Shown: positions 7,687-9,032 of the stretch, piece after piece | How positions within the stretch are numbered: the first letter of the stretch is position 1 | How the letters are laid out: each line of letters begins with the position of its first letter | NCBI GenBank assembly: GCA_028704195.1 | Contig: JAQVLL010000056.1 | Coordinates: 1 to 9,032 of the forward strand | DNA from: Smithellaceae bacterium | GTDB lineage: Bacteria > Desulfobacterota > Syntrophia > Syntrophales > Smithellaceae | Direction of reading: 5' to 3' | DNA length: 9,032 bases | Translations under genes and position numbers: made by a program | The notes under the pieces: generated by a model | The model's input: the letters and a program-made list of their open reading frames with translations, nothing else | The model's database searches: none | What the model was told of the DNA's origin: nothing

Positions 7687-7719
7687 AAAAAAACCGGGGG
7701 GATGGGACTCTCCCCCCGG
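7687..7719 (-). terminator. Rho-independent terminator of the HesB-like gene
   Basis: On the minus strand a perfect 9-bp stem CCGGGGGGA/TCCCCCCGG (arms 7711-7719 and 7694-7702) encloses an 8-nt loop GAGTCCCA. Seven T residues (7687-7693) follow directly. It begins 6 bp after the TGA stop of the HesB-like gene and ends 6 bp before the ATG of the TPR gene. A run of seven A precedes the stem on the plus strand, but no T-run follows it there, so it should act in one direction only. Confidence 0.9.
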
Positions 7720-7725
7720 AAAATT

Positions 7726-8040
7726 TCAGCAACTGCAGGTACCGCAGCAGCCGCCTTCCGCGGGCGTGAAGCTGGATGTTAATTTAAAACCGGCTCCCTG
7801 CGGCGTTGTGATAAAGTCAATATTAATGGGTTTAGACTGATTCAACAGGTCTTTTTCGATAACAAATTTAGTTCCCTTTTCTTCAATCACTTCATCTTCA
7901 TTTTTTGGCTCATCCAGAGCCATTCCCAAAGAGGGTCCCGATCAACCCATGGACATGGTAATGCGGATGGCCGCATCAGGATTTTTATCCTTGAGAAATT
8001 CTTTAATGACTTCCGAGGCCTTGTCTGTAACTGTCAGCAT
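7726..8040 (-). CDS. HesB/IscA-like selenoprotein (in-frame TGA = Sec33)
   Basis: A small protein of 104 residues from the HesB/IscA (Fe-S cluster carrier or assembly) family. From the ATG at 8040 the frame is open except for one TGA at 7942-7944, codon 33, and continues to TGA at 7726-7728. Residues before and after it join into one typical domain, with MSMG-U-SGPSLGMALDEP (30-45) matching the family pattern GCSGxxLGMALDEP. The TGA thus replaces the first of the three cysteines that bind iron or clusters in IscA. The C-terminal ligands lie in a Cys-rich tail, EGGCCGTCSC (95-104; C98, C99, C102, C104). A SECIS-like hairpin follows the TGA. AAGGAG 8 bp before the ATG at 8040 supports the full-length start rather than a later one. 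A pseudogene is unlikely given the position of the TGA. The partner system is unknown. Confidence 0.87.
7906..7941 (-). promoter_or_regulatory. bacterial SECIS-like hairpin
   Basis: On the minus strand, downstream of the TGA at 7944-7942, TGGCTC (7922-7917) pairs perfectly with GAGCCA (7911-7906) around a 5-nt loop TGGAT. The loop begins 25 nt after the TGA and has G at its second position. This fits the bacterial SECIS pattern, an apical loop with an early G some 16-37 nt after UGA, which binds SelB. The element is coding at the same time (GMALDEP). Confidence 0.75.
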
Positions 8041-8058
8041 GTAATATTCTCCTTCCGG

Positions 8059-8077
8059 TGACGTGAATTTGACGTCA
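8059..8077. repeat. TGACGT repeat in the HesB-like leader
   Basis: TGACGTG (8059-8065) and TGACGTCA (8070-8077, itself a perfect palindrome) begin 11 bp apart, about one helical turn. They lie between the candidate -10 and the ribosome site of the HesB-like gene, a plausible operator position. No regulator is recognised. Confidence 0.3.
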
Positions 8078-8088
8078 AAGTTTTCAAT

Positions 8089-8116
8089 AACTTATTCATA
8101 ATTGGCCTGTTGTCAA
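8089..8116 (-). promoter_or_regulatory. candidate sigma-70 promoter of the HesB-like gene
   Basis: On the minus strand perfect TTGACA (8111-8116), a 16-bp spacer and TAAGTT (8089-8094). The -10 is weak. It would give a leader of about 40 nt before the ATG at 8040. Confidence 0.45.
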
Positions 8117-8227
8117 TTATAATTTTGCGGATTTTGATTAAGATCCCGTATTTACAGATGAAAAGCAGGATTTAATCCCGCTGCTGCCTGACGAGCGTTA
8201 ATTCTCCGCAGCTTGCTTAGCTATAAT

Positions 8228-8278
8228 AACGTTCATCTCATACCTCGATAGCTTGCTTCGAGGTGTTTGATGGACGTT
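8228..8278. repeat. 51-bp imperfect palindrome (REP/MITE-like)
   Basis: Two 21-nt arms pair symmetrically around the 9-nt loop TAGCTTGCT (8249-8257). The inner stem ACCTCGA/TCGAGGT (8242-8248 with 8258-8264) is perfect, followed by A-T and T-G pairs, a 2x2 mismatch, CATC/GATG, one T-G pair and the outer stem AACGT/ACGTT (8228-8232 with 8274-8278). An extragenic repeat scattered in the genome is the likeliest identity, but only one copy is in this window. Confidence 0.6.
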
Positions 8279-8356
8279 TGTTGCTGGCCTCGTGTTCGTT
8301 TTCAAGTGATGTCATCTTTCGTGATGAAATTTTAAGGATGACTATGGAATAACAGA

Positions 8357-8920
8357 TCAGGGACCTTCATTGTTTTCTTCATCTAATTTTTGTCTTGCCA
8401 AAGCCAGTGTCTCGTCGAAGTGCTTTTCCAGATTTTCATTGATCCCCCTCAAACCTTCAACAACGGCTTCGGCCCATTGCAGATATTCGATTCTTCTGAG
8501 CAGGGGCCAGTGATCCGGCGGAGCAAAAGCAATATCATGGACGTTGCTTATTTTATCCGCCAGTTTAATTTGTTTGGCGCTCGTTGACAGATGGGGTGAA
8601 TGAACAATCTGCTTTCGTTTCCTTTCCTGTTTCGGCAGATTCTTATCATCGCTGACCTCCAGAACCAGTCCCAGAACTTCATCGCCGAAATTCACGCGTA
8701 TTTCTTCACATGTCGTATCCGTATCTTCAATCGTGTCGTGAAGAATGGCAGCAGTGATCGTTGTCGCGTCACAAATCCCACCGACCGTCCACAAAAGATT
8801 GGCAACTTCAATCGGATGATTGATGAATGGCGAGGCCGCCGTGTCCTTTCTTCTTTGATGGCGATGCTTTTGTGAGGAAAAATAGAGTGCCTTTAACAAA
8901 AGGGCCAAATCGTCTTTCAA
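8357..8920 (-). CDS. HD-domain small alarmone hydrolase-like protein (SpoT/MESH1 type)
   Basis: Stand-alone HD phosphohydrolase of 187 residues, matching the hydrolase half of RelA/SpoT proteins, with no synthetase, TGS or ACT domain. Likely role: Mn-dependent removal of the 3'-pyrophosphate of (p)ppGpp or a related nucleotide in the cytoplasm. Visible residues are H35 in FINHPIEVA, HDTIEDT (61-67) with H61-D62 and E65-D66, and KLADKISNV (119-127) with D122 and N126, the full metal and active-site set of the family. The start is TTG at 8920: AAGGGGG (8926-8932) lies 5 bp upstream and no in-frame ATG precedes it before a TAA. An ATG at 8924 is in another frame. It is transcribed alone. The substrate is inferred from family only. 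Confidence 0.87.
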   Translation of the reverse strand: MKDDLALLLKALYFSSQKHRHQRRKDTAASPFINHPIEVANLLWTVGGICDATTITAAILHDTIEDTDTTCEEIRVNFGDEVLGLVLEVSDDKNLPKQERKRKQIVHSPHLSTSAKQIKLADKISNVHDIAFAPPDHWPLLRRIEYLQWAEAVVEGLRGINENLEKHFDETLALARQKLDEENNEGP

Positions 8921-8956
8921 ACATGCCCCCTTGAGATGATCTTATATAACATATAG

Positions 8957-8985
8957 AGTTTACCACACGGAAAATTGTCACGCAA
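8957..8985 (-). promoter_or_regulatory. weak candidate promoter of the HD gene
   Basis: On the minus strand TTGCGT (8980-8985), a 17-bp spacer and TAAACT (8957-8962), 3/6 and 4/6 matches to the sigma-70 hexamers. It lies 36 bp before the TTG start. Other alignments in this AT-rich stretch are nearly as good. Confidence 0.25.
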
Positions 8986-9032
8986 ACGGATGTTTAGGCT
9001 GAACGTTTGACATGGCTATTATGCATCAATGA

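Larger units (their letters stand above)
8041..8356. other. 316-bp gene-free region between the HesB-like and HD genes
   Basis: I find no credible coding sequence here. It contains the leader and candidate promoter of the HesB-like gene (8041-8116), a weak hairpin AGCAG..GAT/ATC..CTGCT at 8164-8185 followed on the minus strand by TTTT (possible end of the HD transcript), a direct repeat AGCTTGCTT at 8210-8218 and 8250-8258, and the long palindromic element at 8228-8278. The remaining part, 8279-8356, shows nothing recognisable. Confidence 0.7.

Noticed and set aside
7726..7929. A 67-residue protein starting at a TTG at 7929
   Set aside because: It is only the part of the HesB-like protein after the TGA. 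It lacks half the domain, while the upstream ATG at 8040 has a proper ribosome site and the family N-terminus in the same frame.
7942..7944. The internal TGA as a nonsense mutation making a pseudogene
   Set aside because: It falls exactly at the ligand-cysteine codon, the rest of the frame is intact, and a SECIS-like hairpin follows. Not formally excluded without sel genes.
6764..8995. 13-bp repeat CAAACGGATGTTT at 6764-6776 and again at 8983-8995
   Set aside because: One exact 13-mer match in a 9-kb window is close to chance, and the flanks do not agree.
8984..9010. Inverted repeat CAAACG/CGTTTG and TTGACA near the right edge
   Set aside because: The stem is 6 bp with a 15-nt loop. The TTGACA at 9006-9011 has no -10 before the window ends, so no promoter can be supported.

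Overview
The window looks like chromosomal DNA of an anaerobic deltaproteobacterium (Desulfobacterota, perhaps the Syntrophales or relatives). This rests on gene content and no search was run. The pointers are an NtrC-type two-component pair, tandem PilT-type ATPases, a bacterial deoxyhypusine-synthase-like protein, and an apparent HesB/IscA-like selenoprotein.

Layout. Positions 1-2262 (minus) hold a membrane histidine kinase followed by a sigma-54-type response regulator that runs off the left edge. A divergent gene at 2454-3503 (plus) encodes a DHS-like protein of the homospermidine (SpeY) type. A tRNA-Ala(CGC) gene lies at 3614-3689 (minus), with its own promoter back to back with the promoter of the next operon. 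Positions 3915-6750 (plus) form a pilT - pilT/pilU-like - receiver-like operon for type IV pilus retraction. A Fur-like palindrome overlaps its predicted transcription start. This operon converges, with 12 bp between stop codons, on a TPR protein gene (6763-7680, minus). Upstream of that lies a HesB/IscA-like gene (7726-8040, minus), interrupted by one in-frame TGA exactly where the family carries its ligand cysteine. A bacterial SECIS-like hairpin follows the TGA, so I read it as selenocysteine. A 316-bp gene-free stretch with a long palindromic element separates it from a small HD-domain (p)ppGpp-hydrolase-like gene starting at TTG (8357-8920, minus). The last 112 bp hold only a weak promoter candidate.

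The most interesting item is the selenocysteine HesB/IscA-like gene. Ordinary gene calling would shorten it to its last 67 residues. A strong intrinsic terminator sits between it and the TPR gene, whose start lies only 6 bp beyond the T-tract, so how the TPR gene is expressed is an open question. The genes fall into several small independent units. The only clear functional units are the kinase/regulator pair and the pilus-retraction operon.
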